DNA of 64,000 nt from Ruminococcus sp. UNK.MGS-30 (GCA_000980705.1 LBCK01000004.1:144156-208155), one strand, 5' to 3'; positions 32,846 through 42,274 are shown, counted from the stretch's first letter. A program made the numbers and translations. The notes: a model not told the origin generated them from the sequence alone.

Positions 32846-34411
32846 CTATATCACACTTCCATCTCTGAAAGTAACTGTTTTTTCTCCGTTCTCATAAACC
32901 GTGATGTAATCAACCAATGAACCCCAAAGGTCGCTATCGAATTCAGTCACCTGTCCGTTTAAGGATTCCAGCGTTTCCTGAAAGTGACGGAGATTCTGTC
33001 CTCGTGTTTCTATTTCTTCAATCCGCATGGCCAATTCGTCATGCTTTTTCTTTGCTGCCTCAAATCGTGCGGAAAGGACATCATTTTTCTGCCGGTATTC
33101 CTCCTGATCAAGTGCGATACGAGCATTCTCCAGCATTGCCGCCTGAACCATATCCGCAACAAGGGACATTTCCTCGGCATATTTTTCTTTTTCGGCTTCC
33201 AGTTCTGATGTATCAGTCAGCTTATCACAAATCAGCTTTACGTTTTCTATCAGTTCATCCCGATTGGCAAGCAGCTTATTCAGGCTTTTCAGAAACACAG
33301 CCTTTACTTCCTCTTCCATGATGTGCGGTGTAGTACAGCGCTCATCGTTATATTTGTTGTTGCAGCGGTAGATAACTTTACGGTACTGGTCGGTGGAGTG
33401 CCAGACCTTAGCCCCATACCACCCTCCGCATTCACCGCACTTAATTTTACTTGAAAAGATACTGACACCGCTATAGCGTGATGTTCCTGTCTTTCTGCGT
33501 TCCATTTCCTGCTGAACCATATCAAATACTGCAGGATCGATAATGGCTTCATGGTCATCTTCGATATAGTACATCGGTATTTCACCACAGTTTTTCTTTG
33601 TCTTTTTGGTCAGAAAGTCCACAGTAAATTCTTTCTGAAGGAGTGCGTCACCTTTGTACTTTTCATTTGTCAGAATACGGCGGATTGTAGTTGCATTCCA
33701 CTTATCTTTTCCGCCGGGCGTTTTAATGCCTTTCTCTGTTAAATGAATAGCAATCGTATGCGGTGTCATGCCTTCAAGAAACAGACGGTATATCAGCTTT
33801 ACAATTTCGGCCTGTTCCGGGTTCACAACCATTTTTCCATCAGGGCCTTTGTCATATCCGAGAAACCGGCTGTAGGCAACACTAACCTTACCATCGGCAA
33901 AACGCTTTCTGTGTCCCCAGGTTACATTCTCTGAAATAGAACGTGCTTCTTCCTGGCTTATACTCGACATAATGGTAAGAAGCAGTTCTCCTTTGCCGTC
34001 GAACGTCCAGATATTCTCTTTTTCAAAATAACACTCCACGTTATTTTCTTTCAGAAGACGAATGGTTGTCAGGCTGTCAACAGTATTTCTTGCAAAACGG
34101 CTCACACTTTTTGTTATGATAAGGTCAATTTTTCCTGCCATTGCGTCCGATATCATTCGCTGAAAGCCCTCTCTGCGTTTGGTGGAACAACCGCTGATAC
34201 CCTCATCAGTGTACACCCCAACAAACTCCCAGTCCTCACGTCCTTTTATGTATTCAGTGTAATAGCTTATCTGAGCAGCGTATGAAGTTAACTGTTCTTC
34301 GCTGTCGGTTGACACACGAGCATAGGCAGCAACCTTACGCTTGACAGGTGCATCAATCGGTGCTGATGTGTATCGGCTGATTGATGCAGGTATTTTCGTT
34401 ATTTTTGGCAT
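32846..34411 (-). CDS. Large serine recombinase 2
   Basis: This 521-aa protein starts at ATG 34411 (AGGAGG 5 bp upstream). It has the resolvase domain with catalytic Ser in VAAYARVSTDSEEQ, SKTFSR-type SVSRFARNT, the recombinase domain (GPDGKMVVNPEQAEIVKLIY), a zinc ribbon CGECGGWY...CTTP, and a C-terminal coiled coil (about 410-480). These enzymes integrate and excise phages or conjugative elements at att sites. The next upstream recombinase overlaps it by 13 bp, so the two are made together and may act as a pair. Confidence 0.92.
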   Translation of the reverse strand: MPKITKIPASISRYTSAPIDAPVKRKVAAYARVSTDSEEQLTSYAAQISYYTEYIKGREDWEFVGVYTDEGISGCSTKRREGFQRMISDAMAGKIDLIITKSVSRFARNTVDSLTTIRLLKENNVECYFEKENIWTFDGKGELLLTIMSSISQEEARSISENVTWGHRKRFADGKVSVAYSRFLGYDKGPDGKMVVNPEQAEIVKLIYRLFLEGMTPHTIAIHLTEKGIKTPGGKDKWNATTIRRILTNEKYKGDALLQKEFTVDFLTKKTKKNCGEIPMYYIEDDHEAIIDPAVFDMVQQEMERRKTGTSRYSGVSIFSSKIKCGECGGWYGAKVWHSTDQYRKVIYRCNNKYNDERCTTPHIMEEEVKAVFLKSLNKLLANRDELIENVKLICDKLTDTSELEAEKEKYAEEMSLVADMVQAAMLENARIALDQEEYRQKNDVLSARFEAAKKKHDELAMRIEEIETRGQNLRHFQETLESLNGQVTEFDSDLWGSLVDYITVYENGEKTVTFRDGSVI

Positions 34412-36042
34412 TTTTTCCTCCTTGGTATTGGCCAATGATCCGTTACAGAATGACCATCTCGAAAATAGAACTCCAGTCTGTCTTCTTCCACATCGATATG
34501 GTCAATTCTCTGTTCAAACTCCTCTTCATTAAATGCATCGATGCTGAGAACCTGTGCTGCCATAGTACGCAGTAAATCATCACGAAGACTTACGGAATTA
34601 CATCCTTTATGTTCCGAACATCTCCAGTGACTAACTTTGTCGCCATTTGCAGAGGTGCGTGTGCCTTTCCGGAAATTACATCCGCACCTTACGCATTTAA
34701 TCACTTTTGAGAAACAAGTCATATCCGCCCGATTCGGTCTTTTTCCATTTTTGCGTTTCAAGGAAGTGGCAGCCCTTCGTTCTTCCGTCCAGCAGTCCTG
34801 ATGGCCTGTGTTTTTACACGCTTCCGTTACAACTGTTCCGTCTTTCAGATGAAACTCTAATGTTTCACGCTTCGGAACATAAATAACATCCACACGTTCA
34901 AGAAAAACAGCCTCATCAAATTCCTGCAATCCAAGTACTTTTGCACAGGTTTCCTGTAAGTGCTTATGATTGATACTGCCGCCGACAGTACAGCGACCGC
35001 CTTTTATCTTTCTGCTTCCACAAAGCCAGTATTCTGCATAACCTCGGTCTGTTCTGACTTCATGCATATAGCTTTTATGGCAGAAAGGACACTTGATTTT
35101 TCCTGTAAAGCAGCAGGTATTCAGTGATTTGTTTGCCAGAGGGCCTAACTTTTTCCTTCTTTCCATTTCCTCCTGCACCCACCTGAAAGTCTCCATATCT
35201 ATAATGGCTTCATGCGTATTTTCCACATAGTATTTTGGCAGTTCGCCGTTATTCTTCTTTCGGCGTTTGGTAATCGGGTCGGTAATGTATTCCTTTTGCA
35301 GAAGCATATTGCCTGTATACGTGATATTGGTCAGAATAACCTTTATATTGGAATCTATCCAGCGATATCCTCTCTTTGTTGTGATACCTTCGGCATTCAG
35401 TTCCCGTTCCGTTTCCAGCCTTGATTTTCCGTCAAGGAAGTTTCGGAATATTCTCTTTACAATTTCTGCTTCTTCCGGGACAACGACCAGTTTGTCATCA
35501 ACCCATTCATAGCCGAGTATTGGATTTCGATTGCATGGATCACCTTTTTCAAAGCGTTTCCGAATGCCCCACTTTACATTTTCAGAAAGACTACGGCTTT
35601 CTTCCTGTGCAAAGCTGGCGAGAATGGTCAGCATCAGTTCGCCATCACCCGACAAGGAATTGATGTTCTCTTTTTCAAATCGTACTTCAACACCGATATC
35701 TTTCAGATGCCGTATCGTTTCCAGAAGATCCACTGTGTTTCTGGCAAATCGTGATATACTCTTGCAAAGGATAATATCAATGAGTCCTTTTTCACAGTCA
35801 GAAATCATTCTCTGAAACTCCTGCCGTTTCTTGGTCTCTGTTCCTGATATAAAATTATCAGCATAAACACCTGCGTACTCCCATTCGGGATTCTTTTGTA
35901 TCAGTTCGCTATAGTAGCTTATTTGTGCTGACATTGAATGCATAAGGCGTTCACACTCCATTGATACACGAGCATAAGCAGCCACTCGCTTTCGCCTTGG
36001 CAATACGGGCTCCGTAGGTTCTATTTTGATGATTTTACGCAT
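34399..36042 (-). CDS. Large serine recombinase 1, with doubled zinc ribbon
   Basis: This 547-aa protein starts at ATG 36042 after AAAGGAGGG. The catalytic Ser lies in RVAAYARVSMECERL; SKSISRFARNTVD-like and QEESRSLSENVKWG motifs follow. Two zinc ribbons are present (CPFCHKSYMH and CVRCGCNFRKG), each followed by a similar beta element (LEFHLKDGTVV and LEFYFRDGHSV), so the C-terminal region looks duplicated. It has the same role as its partner and probably different DNA contacts. Confidence 0.92.
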   Translation of the reverse strand: MRKIIKIEPTEPVLPRRKRVAAYARVSMECERLMHSMSAQISYYSELIQKNPEWEYAGVYADNFISGTETKKRQEFQRMISDCEKGLIDIILCKSISRFARNTVDLLETIRHLKDIGVEVRFEKENINSLSGDGELMLTILASFAQEESRSLSENVKWGIRKRFEKGDPCNRNPILGYEWVDDKLVVVPEEAEIVKRIFRNFLDGKSRLETERELNAEGITTKRGYRWIDSNIKVILTNITYTGNMLLQKEYITDPITKRRKKNNGELPKYYVENTHEAIIDMETFRWVQEEMERRKKLGPLANKSLNTCCFTGKIKCPFCHKSYMHEVRTDRGYAEYWLCGSRKIKGGRCTVGGSINHKHLQETCAKVLGLQEFDEAVFLERVDVIYVPKRETLEFHLKDGTVVTEACKNTGHQDCWTEERRAATSLKRKNGKRPNRADMTCFSKVIKCVRCGCNFRKGTRTSANGDKVSHWRCSEHKGCNSVSLRDDLLRTMAAQVLSIDAFNEEEFEQRIDHIDVEEDRLEFYFRDGHSVTDHWPIPRRKKCQK

Positions 36043-36067
36043 AACAGCCCTCCTTTCACTACACATA

Positions 36068-36241
36068 TTACCGCTGTTCAGGCTCTAAGTCAACGAATAA
36101 TGTGCCGATTTTCGGCTCGTATTTCTCCCTGAACATTGTATCAATCTGACGATATTCATCCTCCGAAATCAAATTTGCATGAAACATCTTCTTTACAATG
36201 CTCATCGTCACCTGGTACATGGCTTCCTTCTGAATATCCAT
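36068..36241 (-). CDS. SHOCT-domain-like small protein, 57 aa
   Basis: The ATG at 36241 follows GGAGGTG. The protein runs MDIQKEAMYQVTMSIVKKMF, then HANLISEDEYRQIDTMFREK, the SHOCT-like helix-turn pattern, and ends LFVDLEPEQR. Such small proteins stand in front of paired serine recombinases in many clostridial elements and may be recombination directionality or assembly factors; that is inferred from position only. Confidence 0.7.
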   Translation of the reverse strand: MDIQKEAMYQVTMSIVKKMFHANLISEDEYRQIDTMFREKYEPKIGTLFVDLEPEQR

Positions 36242-36608
36242 CTTTTTCACCTCCAAATCGTGCAAGAATATAGCATCTGTGGCAGCAGTATTTTCTGTGA
36301 TTATTGCCGTATGCCTGAAAAGGCTTACCACAATTTGAGCAGATAAAATCGTACATGGCTTTCCTGTTAACATCTTTTATATGAGCATTCCACCATTTCA
36401 TTCTGCATTTATCCGAACAGAACTTTTTCTGACGTACTCTTGGCGGCTGCGTGATTGGCTCGCCGCAGCAAAGGCAGAACTGCCCTTTATGTCTGCTGCA
36501 AAAGGATTTTATCGTGTTGACAGACAATCCTACAGTTTCTGCAATCTTAGAAAACGACATTCCCTTTGAACGCAATGTGAGTACAGTAGATTTTTGTGCA
36601 TCTGTCAT
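36156..36608 (-). CDS. HTH and zinc-ribbon protein of the recombinase module
   Basis: This 150-aa protein starts at ATG 36608 (AGGAGG 8 bp upstream; the GTG at 36617 is too close). An N-terminal helix-turn-helix (VLTLRSKGMSFSKIAETVGL) precedes two zinc fingers: CLCCGEPI...FCSDKCR and CSNCGKPF...YCCHRC. Its last 86 bp overlap the SHOCT gene, so its final 28 residues could instead be the result of a missed stop. Likely a DNA-binding helper of the recombinases. Confidence 0.65.
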   Translation of the reverse strand: MTDAQKSTVLTLRSKGMSFSKIAETVGLSVNTIKSFCSRHKGQFCLCCGEPITQPPRVRQKKFCSDKCRMKWWNAHIKDVNRKAMYDFICSNCGKPFQAYGNNHRKYCCHRCYILARFGGEKDGYSEGSHVPGDDEHCKEDVSCKFDFGG

Positions 36609-36671
36609 TGAAACCACCTCCTACTTTACATAGGACGGAAATATGGCTTTTGAGTACCGAAAAACAAAAAA

Positions 36672-36710
36672 TCCCCACGAAATATGAAAAATTCATATCT
36701 CGTGGGGATC
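36672..36710 (-). terminator. Terminator after the amidase
   Basis: ATCCCCACGAAATATGAA pairs with TTCATATCTCGTGGGGAT through a 3-nt loop (18-bp stem, one mismatch), and the minus strand continues TTTTTTGTTTTTC. It ends the late operon 5 bp after the amidase stop and separates it from the recombinase module. Confidence 0.9.
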
Positions 36711-36714
36711 GTTA

Positions 36715-37713
36715 TCAGATGTCAGCCTTGTTCACCCAACCGGTGACATAGGAACCGGCAGGCGTTTTTCCGCAGTTTGCAGCAGAATTTGTAATACGCA
36801 TTCTGCCATTTACAACCTGTCCATCATAGAGATAGTATGTACCGGATTTCTTTGTTCCAGTCTTGACTGTGCTGGAGGAATACAATGTGGTATTGTTCAG
36901 CGTAATTTTTGCGCCTTTTGTATATGTCTTTTCGGCAACGGTATATACCACGTTTCCGGAATTATCAAAAACGCTGTAACCCGCCTTGCAGGCTTTCTTT
37001 GCATTCTCCAGAGAAGAATATGCTCCAATCTGGCTCTTAGCGTCAGACCAGGACTTTCTTACTCTGTAAAGCTGATTTGCAGGTGTAGGATTTGAAGTTG
37101 TAGAACCAGTATTCAGATAAGATTCGACCTTCTTCTTAAATTCCGCCCAATGTGGCAGAATGTAGGCAGGACACATCTTGTAAGAATTTTTTGCAGTATT
37201 GAGATAGTCCACAGTACCACTTTTCCCGTCACGTACATTCAGCCAATGGGTATGAGTGTAGAGGTGATTAATGTCAAGACCATACTTCTTCAGAAGTGCT
37301 GCGGCAAGTCTCGCACAGTTGTCTTCCGACTTCTTATCCGTAGAATTATACGCAGATGACATAATGCATTCAATGGCAATCGTTCTGTGGTTGCCGTTGC
37401 CGCTTCCATCAGCGGCGTGCCAGCCACTAAGCGTTAAAGGTAGATTCTGCCACGCACAGGTGTTGTCCACATAATAATGCACCCTGACATCTTTCATATT
37501 GCCATTGTAAGTTGCTCTGGTATACTGTTCTGCAGGAGTAGTTCCGCTTGCTACCGAAATCCAATCGGTATTGTGAACAGTGATACCGATAACTTTGCCC
37601 TCCATAGAAACGGTGGGCATTGCTATACTGTTTGGATTGTGTTTGGTGAGCAGATACTCGTTGATTTTTACTCCATTCAGAGTAGATGTGTTATCAGGTT
37701 TCAGAATTGCCAT
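36715..37713 (-). CDS. N-acetylmuramoyl-L-alanine amidase (endolysin)
   Basis: This 332-aa protein starts at ATG 37713 after GGAGG. Residues about 40-190 are an amidase_2-type domain with zinc ligands in GITVHNTDW, HAADGSGNGNHRTIAIECI and the final His/Cys region MCPAYILPHW. Then comes a SPOR-like linker (VRKSWSDAKSQIGAYSSLEN) and a C-terminal SH3-like or S-layer-type binding repeat (YYLYDGQVVNGRMRITNS). It cuts the amide bond between muramic acid and the peptide stem at lysis. It follows the holin with a 20-bp overlap. Confidence 0.93.
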   Translation of the reverse strand: MAILKPDNTSTLNGVKINEYLLTKHNPNSIAMPTVSMEGKVIGITVHNTDWISVASGTTPAEQYTRATYNGNMKDVRVHYYVDNTCAWQNLPLTLSGWHAADGSGNGNHRTIAIECIMSSAYNSTDKKSEDNCARLAAALLKKYGLDINHLYTHTHWLNVRDGKSGTVDYLNTAKNSYKMCPAYILPHWAEFKKKVESYLNTGSTTSNPTPANQLYRVRKSWSDAKSQIGAYSSLENAKKACKAGYSVFDNSGNVVYTVAEKTYTKGAKITLNNTTLYSSSTVKTGTKKSGTYYLYDGQVVNGRMRITNSAANCGKTPAGSYVTGWVNKADI

Positions 37714-38155
37714 GATCAGATTCCTCCTTGTCAGTTGTTTCTTCCATTCTGCCAACCTTGGTTTGCAGAACATCAATTGCTTTTTTGAATACCGGCGGAT
37801 AGGGTACGCCCATCAGTGTGGTGTTTTCTACAATAGACAGCAGCTCGTTCAGACAAAAGCTGATGCAGACTGCGTCACGTATGTAGTTTGTGCCGATGAG
37901 AATATCAATTCTCACACCAACCACAACCATCAGCAGAATACAGAACTTTTTCGCAAGACCAATCCAGCCTGCCTTGCTGTTGAGTGCTCCGCTTTTGCTG
38001 TGCTTGGATTTTCCCATAATTGCAGTGACGAGACCTGTTGCAAAATCGATACCCATGAACACTACAAGTGTTGCAAGAGCCGAGTCCCATCCGCCAAACA
38101 GCGTGGCAATAAATCCGCCTACAATGCCTGCAATTGTACAGATCCATTCTTTCAT
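37694..38155 (-). CDS. Phage holin, toxin-secretion/lysis family
   Basis: This 153-aa protein has three to four membrane helices: ICTIAGIVGGFIATLFGGWD, ALATLVVFMGIDFATGLVTA, and FCILLMVVVGVRIDILIGTN. It also has the GLxxK loop typical of the holin family found in clostridial phages and toxin loci. It makes the membrane hole through which the amidase acts. ATG 38155 is preferred (GGGAGG 9 bp upstream) to ATG 38164. Confidence 0.9.
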   Translation of the reverse strand: MKEWICTIAGIVGGFIATLFGGWDSALATLVVFMGIDFATGLVTAIMGKSKHSKSGALNSKAGWIGLAKKFCILLMVVVGVRIDILIGTNYIRDAVCISFCLNELLSIVENTTLMGVPYPPVFKKAIDVLQTKVGRMEETTDKEESDHGNSET

Positions 38156-38160
38156 AAACA

Positions 38161-39777
38161 TCATCCTCCCATAAATTTGATTGATTTTATCATCGGATGT
38201 GAATTATCCGATGTGCCTTTGAAGGCAAGATAATATTCTCCATCCGGTACGTTTTCCAATGACTGCATCACGGAAATATATGTATCGGAATAAAGCCATT
38301 TGAATTGTAAAGTTACTGCATTTCCTGCCTGTATTTCCTCATAGATATACTGAGCAAGTTCAGCCCCGGTCTTGTCGGTTTTCTTCACCAGATAAAATTC
38401 AGCGTCCTGTGACGCACCGACTGTATAACTGAGAATCAGATTCATAGAAGAAGTGAGAGCAACAGGCGTCAGGCAAAGCACAAATACTGTTCCTGCCCAG
38501 CTGAAATCAGACTGATTGAAGTACAAAGCATAGTCATTCTCTGTACAGCAGAAATGGGGATAGCTTTCCGCAAAGCCTGCAAGCGAACGGTAACCGTCGT
38601 TGTAATAGGTGTAGACGCTCTCACCATATTTCTGCAAAGCATCACTGCCGGAAGAAAAGACCGTGATGTATTCGATGCCGGAACGGCTTTCAAGAGCGAT
38701 AATTCTGGTTTCAAGAGCGAGGATTTCTTCTTCCTTTGTCTGAAAATCAAACTGAACAGAATCTCTTAGCTGCTGAGCATTGGCGTCTATTTCCTGAATT
38801 TCTGTATCAAATGAGTCGCATCTGCTTGTAAGCCCCATGATGTAGTCCATAGTGCTATCCTGCAAAGACTGTAATTTCTGCTGTAAAGCCTCGAAATCTG
38901 CTTTATTCGGATAATCCGACATATCAGGCGTGACGCCATCTTTACCATCAACTCCATCTTTTCCGGGCTGTCCGTCGGTACCGTCTTTACCTTTTAAGCT
39001 CTCAAGCCATTCAGTTTCTGTTCCGGTAAATCCATGCTCTACAGCAATAATGTATGCAGATTTTCCGTCAGTTCCGGGCGTACCGTCAATGCCATCTTTA
39101 CCGTCCTGTCCATTTGTCCCGTCAATTCCATCTTTGCCGGGTTGTCCGTCAATACCGTTTTTTCCTTTTAAGCTCTCAAGCCATTCAGATTCTGTGCCAA
39201 AATAGCCATTTGCAATGGCGATTTCATATGCAGATTTTCCATCAATTCCATCTTTACCGTCCTGACCATTTTTTCCGTCAACTCCATCTTTTCCGTCTTT
39301 ACCTTTTAAGCTCTCAAGCCACTCAGCTTCTGTACCAATAAAGCCATTCTCTACAGCAATCTCAAATGCAGACTTGCCGTCAGCACCTTTTTCACTTATC
39401 TTTTGAAGCAACTGCTGGTATAGGTCAGGCGTTGGCGGTACATTGCTGCTTTCACCGTCAAAACCAGATGGTCTGATATGCAGGGTTTTCACAACCGTTG
39501 TTGCCCTGACTGTTTCAGATGATTCTGCGTCATAACCGAAAAGAGACATCTTCACAGCACCGGCTGCAAGTTCCGCCGGCAGATGACAGCTTGTCTCGTC
39601 AAATCCGAGAACTCTGTTGTAAGTGAACTCGTCCTGTGTGAACTGCACCACTTTATGCAGGGGTTTCCAGCTGTTATCAAATACAAAATGTATCTTTACA
39701 AAAGCAATCTGATCAGCTGCAATGACCTCATGCTCCAGCGTTTCGATGTTCTGTCCCTTTACAAGAAATTTTATCAT
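38161..39777 (-). CDS. Collagen-like tail fibre / receptor-binding protein
   Basis: This 538-aa protein has an N-terminal phage base-plate upper-protein-like domain (about 1-110). A middle region (about 125-275) has Gly-X-Y collagen repeats (GKDGKDGVDGKNGQDGKDGI) broken by three copies of a SAYEIAIANGYFGTESEWLE module. A coiled coil (about 290-370) and a C-terminal globular domain follow. Trimeric collagen-like fibres at this site bind the host surface. The three-fold alternation of collagen and FGTExEWLESLKG modules is seen clearly at the DNA level as repeats at 38930-39380. Confidence 0.85.
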   Translation of the reverse strand: MIKFLVKGQNIETLEHEVIAADQIAFVKIHFVFDNSWKPLHKVVQFTQDEFTYNRVLGFDETSCHLPAELAAGAVKMSLFGYDAESSETVRATTVVKTLHIRPSGFDGESSNVPPTPDLYQQLLQKISEKGADGKSAFEIAVENGFIGTEAEWLESLKGKDGKDGVDGKNGQDGKDGIDGKSAYEIAIANGYFGTESEWLESLKGKNGIDGQPGKDGIDGTNGQDGKDGIDGTPGTDGKSAYIIAVEHGFTGTETEWLESLKGKDGTDGQPGKDGVDGKDGVTPDMSDYPNKADFEALQQKLQSLQDSTMDYIMGLTSRCDSFDTEIQEIDANAQQLRDSVQFDFQTKEEEILALETRIIALESRSGIEYITVFSSGSDALQKYGESVYTYYNDGYRSLAGFAESYPHFCCTENDYALYFNQSDFSWAGTVFVLCLTPVALTSSMNLILSYTVGASQDAEFYLVKKTDKTGAELAQYIYEEIQAGNAVTLQFKWLYSDTYISVMQSLENVPDGEYYLAFKGTSDNSHPMIKSIKFMGG

Positions 39778-41159
39778 GCCTTCACTTCCTTCCACGTTTC
39801 CGTATCTGCATCATATTCCATATATCCATCCAGGCACTGAATTTTGACAAGGGGACTATCTACTGTACTGCTTGAATGACCGTCCCAGTTTGTGTTCTTT
39901 TTCACAGCGTTCCATTCAGCAAGACTGCCCTCATAGGTGATTTGCGTGAGGCTTTCACAGTAGTTGAAACAGCCACCGATAAGTTCTGTTGTGCTTTTGG
40001 TGATCGTGAAATTCTTCAGCTTGATACAGCGTACAAACATTCTGTCACCGATAACCTTACCGCTGTAGCGAACAGTTTCAAGCTTCTGACATTCTCCAAA
40101 CGCCTGTTCACCGACTGTTGTAACAGATGCAGGAATGGTAAGGGATTTGATAGCTGTACCTGAAAAGGCGAACTTTGCAATCTCGGTCACTTTAGACGGA
40201 ATTGTAATTTCAGTCAGTCCGTAAAGATTCTGATGAACCAGATATTCATCAATGTGCGGTATGAAACTATTTCGCTTGATGGTTTTGAGCGTTGTCGGAA
40301 GAGCGGCTATTTTCAGATTGTTGCAGTATTGAAATGCATATTCACCAACCGTTGTGATGCCCTCTGAGACGACAACAGAAGTGATGTTATCATTTTCGCA
40401 GAACGGAGATTTGTTTCCGCTTGTTTCATATGCACCTACATAATCATACATTGCCCCCGTGCCTTTGAGAATCAGTCTGCCGTCAGAATAGAGAACGTAA
40501 TTGATATCAGCGCCGCATTTGCCCACTGAAACCACATCTCCGGTCATTTCATTTACCTTTGTTGCAAGTTCTGCCACCTGATTGGTCAGCTGAAGAATGG
40601 TTGAATTGTAATCCTTTATCTGTGCTGTAATCTCCGAAAGCTGTGACATCATATCCGTGACCTTGCATTTTCCGAGAATACATCGGACATAACCGCAGTA
40701 GGTTGTATTCTCTCGATAATCCGTCACTTTGATTTCTGCTGCACCGGCATCAATCCTGACGGCACAAAGGGTGAGATATGTTTTGGTTTCTGTATCTTTG
40801 AATCTTGGAATTGACGGCGATGTGGCAGGCGTACCGGATAGAATTTCAAACTCTATCTTACGATAATTTTCGCCGGTATTACAGCAGATACCCACTGATA
40901 AATATCTGCCCAGAGATTCATTCACATAGCCTGATAAATCATAGGTATACGGCGTATCGGAAAGAAAGTAATGTCCGTTTATCCACGCCTTACCGCTGCC
41001 AATGGTCAGCTTTAGCTTGTTTGCTGTCAGCTTGAAACACTGACCGTAGTTATCCTGAATGCCGTTGCAGATGATACTGCCAAGATAATCGCAGAAATTC
41101 TCGGCAGTATACGTTCTGTCAAGATTCTTTGCGTTGAAAAATCCATATGAAAATGCCAT
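39774..41159 (-). CDS. Tail protein with leucine-rich repeats (BspA-like)
   Basis: This 461-aa protein starts at ATG 41159 (AGGAGG 7 bp upstream). The first 150 residues match a siphophage base-plate wedge or fibre-attachment domain (MAFSYGFFNAKNLDRTYTAE). Residues about 215-430 hold about eight LRR_5 repeats (ITSVVVSEGITTVGEYAFQY, SLTIPASVTTVGEQAFGECQ). BspA-type repeats bind host or mucus surfaces, so it is a second adhesion protein. It overlaps the collagen-like gene by 4 bp. Confidence 0.82.
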   Translation of the reverse strand: MAFSYGFFNAKNLDRTYTAENFCDYLGSIICNGIQDNYGQCFKLTANKLKLTIGSGKAWINGHYFLSDTPYTYDLSGYVNESLGRYLSVGICCNTGENYRKIEFEILSGTPATSPSIPRFKDTETKTYLTLCAVRIDAGAAEIKVTDYRENTTYCGYVRCILGKCKVTDMMSQLSEITAQIKDYNSTILQLTNQVAELATKVNEMTGDVVSVGKCGADINYVLYSDGRLILKGTGAMYDYVGAYETSGNKSPFCENDNITSVVVSEGITTVGEYAFQYCNNLKIAALPTTLKTIKRNSFIPHIDEYLVHQNLYGLTEITIPSKVTEIAKFAFSGTAIKSLTIPASVTTVGEQAFGECQKLETVRYSGKVIGDRMFVRCIKLKNFTITKSTTELIGGCFNYCESLTQITYEGSLAEWNAVKKNTNWDGHSSSTVDSPLVKIQCLDGYMEYDADTETWKEVKA

Positions 41160-41161
41160 AG

Positions 41162-42274
41162 TCATACCTCCTTGAATGTGGGTGTGAGATTTCTTCCGTT
41201 CTGGTCGAAGCTTTCAATCATACCGATCAGCTGTATTTTATTCTGTCTCAGACCAAATCTGCGGTGTTCTACGGTAACAAAATCGCCAACAAAATAGTCC
41301 CTGTTATACTGAAACTGCGTAGACTGTACCGCAATCTGCGATTCGGAAACCACAAGTGGCTGCACCATACTTTCTTTGCCTTTTTCCTGTAAAAGGTTAA
41401 TGTATTCATCATTGGGAATTGGCTTGGTTTCGCCGTCTTCCTGTTCTTCGTCCGCCATATCCTTTGCGTCAACATACACCTCATAGCGGTCAAGGTGTTC
41501 CGGTTCATCGCCGTCACAATATGTGGTGCGTTTTCTCTCTTCTCCTTCGCCTTTACCCAATATATAGGCATAATTTCTCTGCACAGAACTATCTGTGGAA
41601 TAGGAAAATGAAAGCAGATTGTTGTATCCATCTGAGAAAACAATATGTGGGTTATCATCTTGTAAGATACTTCTATCTGTACCCTCTGACAATTCCAGCA
41701 GCATTTCATACTGTTCATCGGTTGTCTTTGCCAGTCGTATATTGGCAGTCCCACCGATTTTCTCACAGATGGTGTATACCCATTTCATAAGGTTATCGTA
41801 GCTGATTTGCAGTTTAGTATCTTGTTTCCAGCAAGAACCGGAAGAATCACCAATCGAAAGCCCCGGAATCTTTCTCGCACCTGTTCTGCAGGCGTTGTAA
41901 TAAACCACATTGTTCACAATCTGTGCGTATGAAACTTTCTTTGTAAAGTTGAATGTAGGATAAATGATTCTTCTTTCCAGAAGACACATTAAAAAGCGAC
42001 CGCTCACAATGAGATAATCGCCGTCCTCTGCATCTGTTTCCAGCTGTACCGATTCAATCAGTCCGTAGTGTTCTTTATCATCATCACGACCCACAATTCT
42101 GCCTGTCCGGAAGATTTCAATATTTTTCGTAGATGCCGCAATGTACACTTCAAATACACCGCAGGCATAGTATTCAATATCCCAAAGCAGCGAAGAAAAG
42201 CTGTCACACACAGCCTCCAGGGTTATGGAGAGTTTGTCCTCTATGGGAATCATGTTGTATATTTCAATTTGCAT
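41162..42274 (-). CDS. Siphovirus tail protein, ReqiPepy6 Gp37-like
   Basis: This 370-aa protein has the pattern of Gp37-like or tail-hub proteins: EDKLSITLEAVCDSFSSLLW, DDKEHYGLIESVQLETDAED, IIYPTFNFTKKVSYAQIVNN, and a C-terminal FVTVEHRRFGLRQNKIQLIG region. It is the tail-hub (Tal-like) subunit next to the distal tail protein, and its C-terminus (SFDQNGRNLTPTF) is the usual end for the family. It connects the tail tube to the fibres. Confidence 0.85.
   Translation of the reverse strand: MQIEIYNMIPIEDKLSITLEAVCDSFSSLLWDIEYYACGVFEVYIAASTKNIEIFRTGRIVGRDDDKEHYGLIESVQLETDAEDGDYLIVSGRFLMCLLERRIIYPTFNFTKKVSYAQIVNNVVYYNACRTGARKIPGLSIGDSSGSCWKQDTKLQISYDNLMKWVYTICEKIGGTANIRLAKTTDEQYEMLLELSEGTDRSILQDDNPHIVFSDGYNNLLSFSYSTDSSVQRNYAYILGKGEGEERKRTTYCDGDEPEHLDRYEVYVDAKDMADEEQEDGETKPIPNDEYINLLQEKGKESMVQPLVVSESQIAVQSTQFQYNRDYFVGDFVTVEHRRFGLRQNKIQLIGMIESFDQNGRNLTPTFKEV

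Noticed and set aside
38930..39400. Short regular DNA repeats that could suggest a CRISPR array
   Set aside because: The repeat follows codon periodicity of Gly-X-Y and an amphipathic module in an intact gene; spacers are not unique and there are no cas genes.
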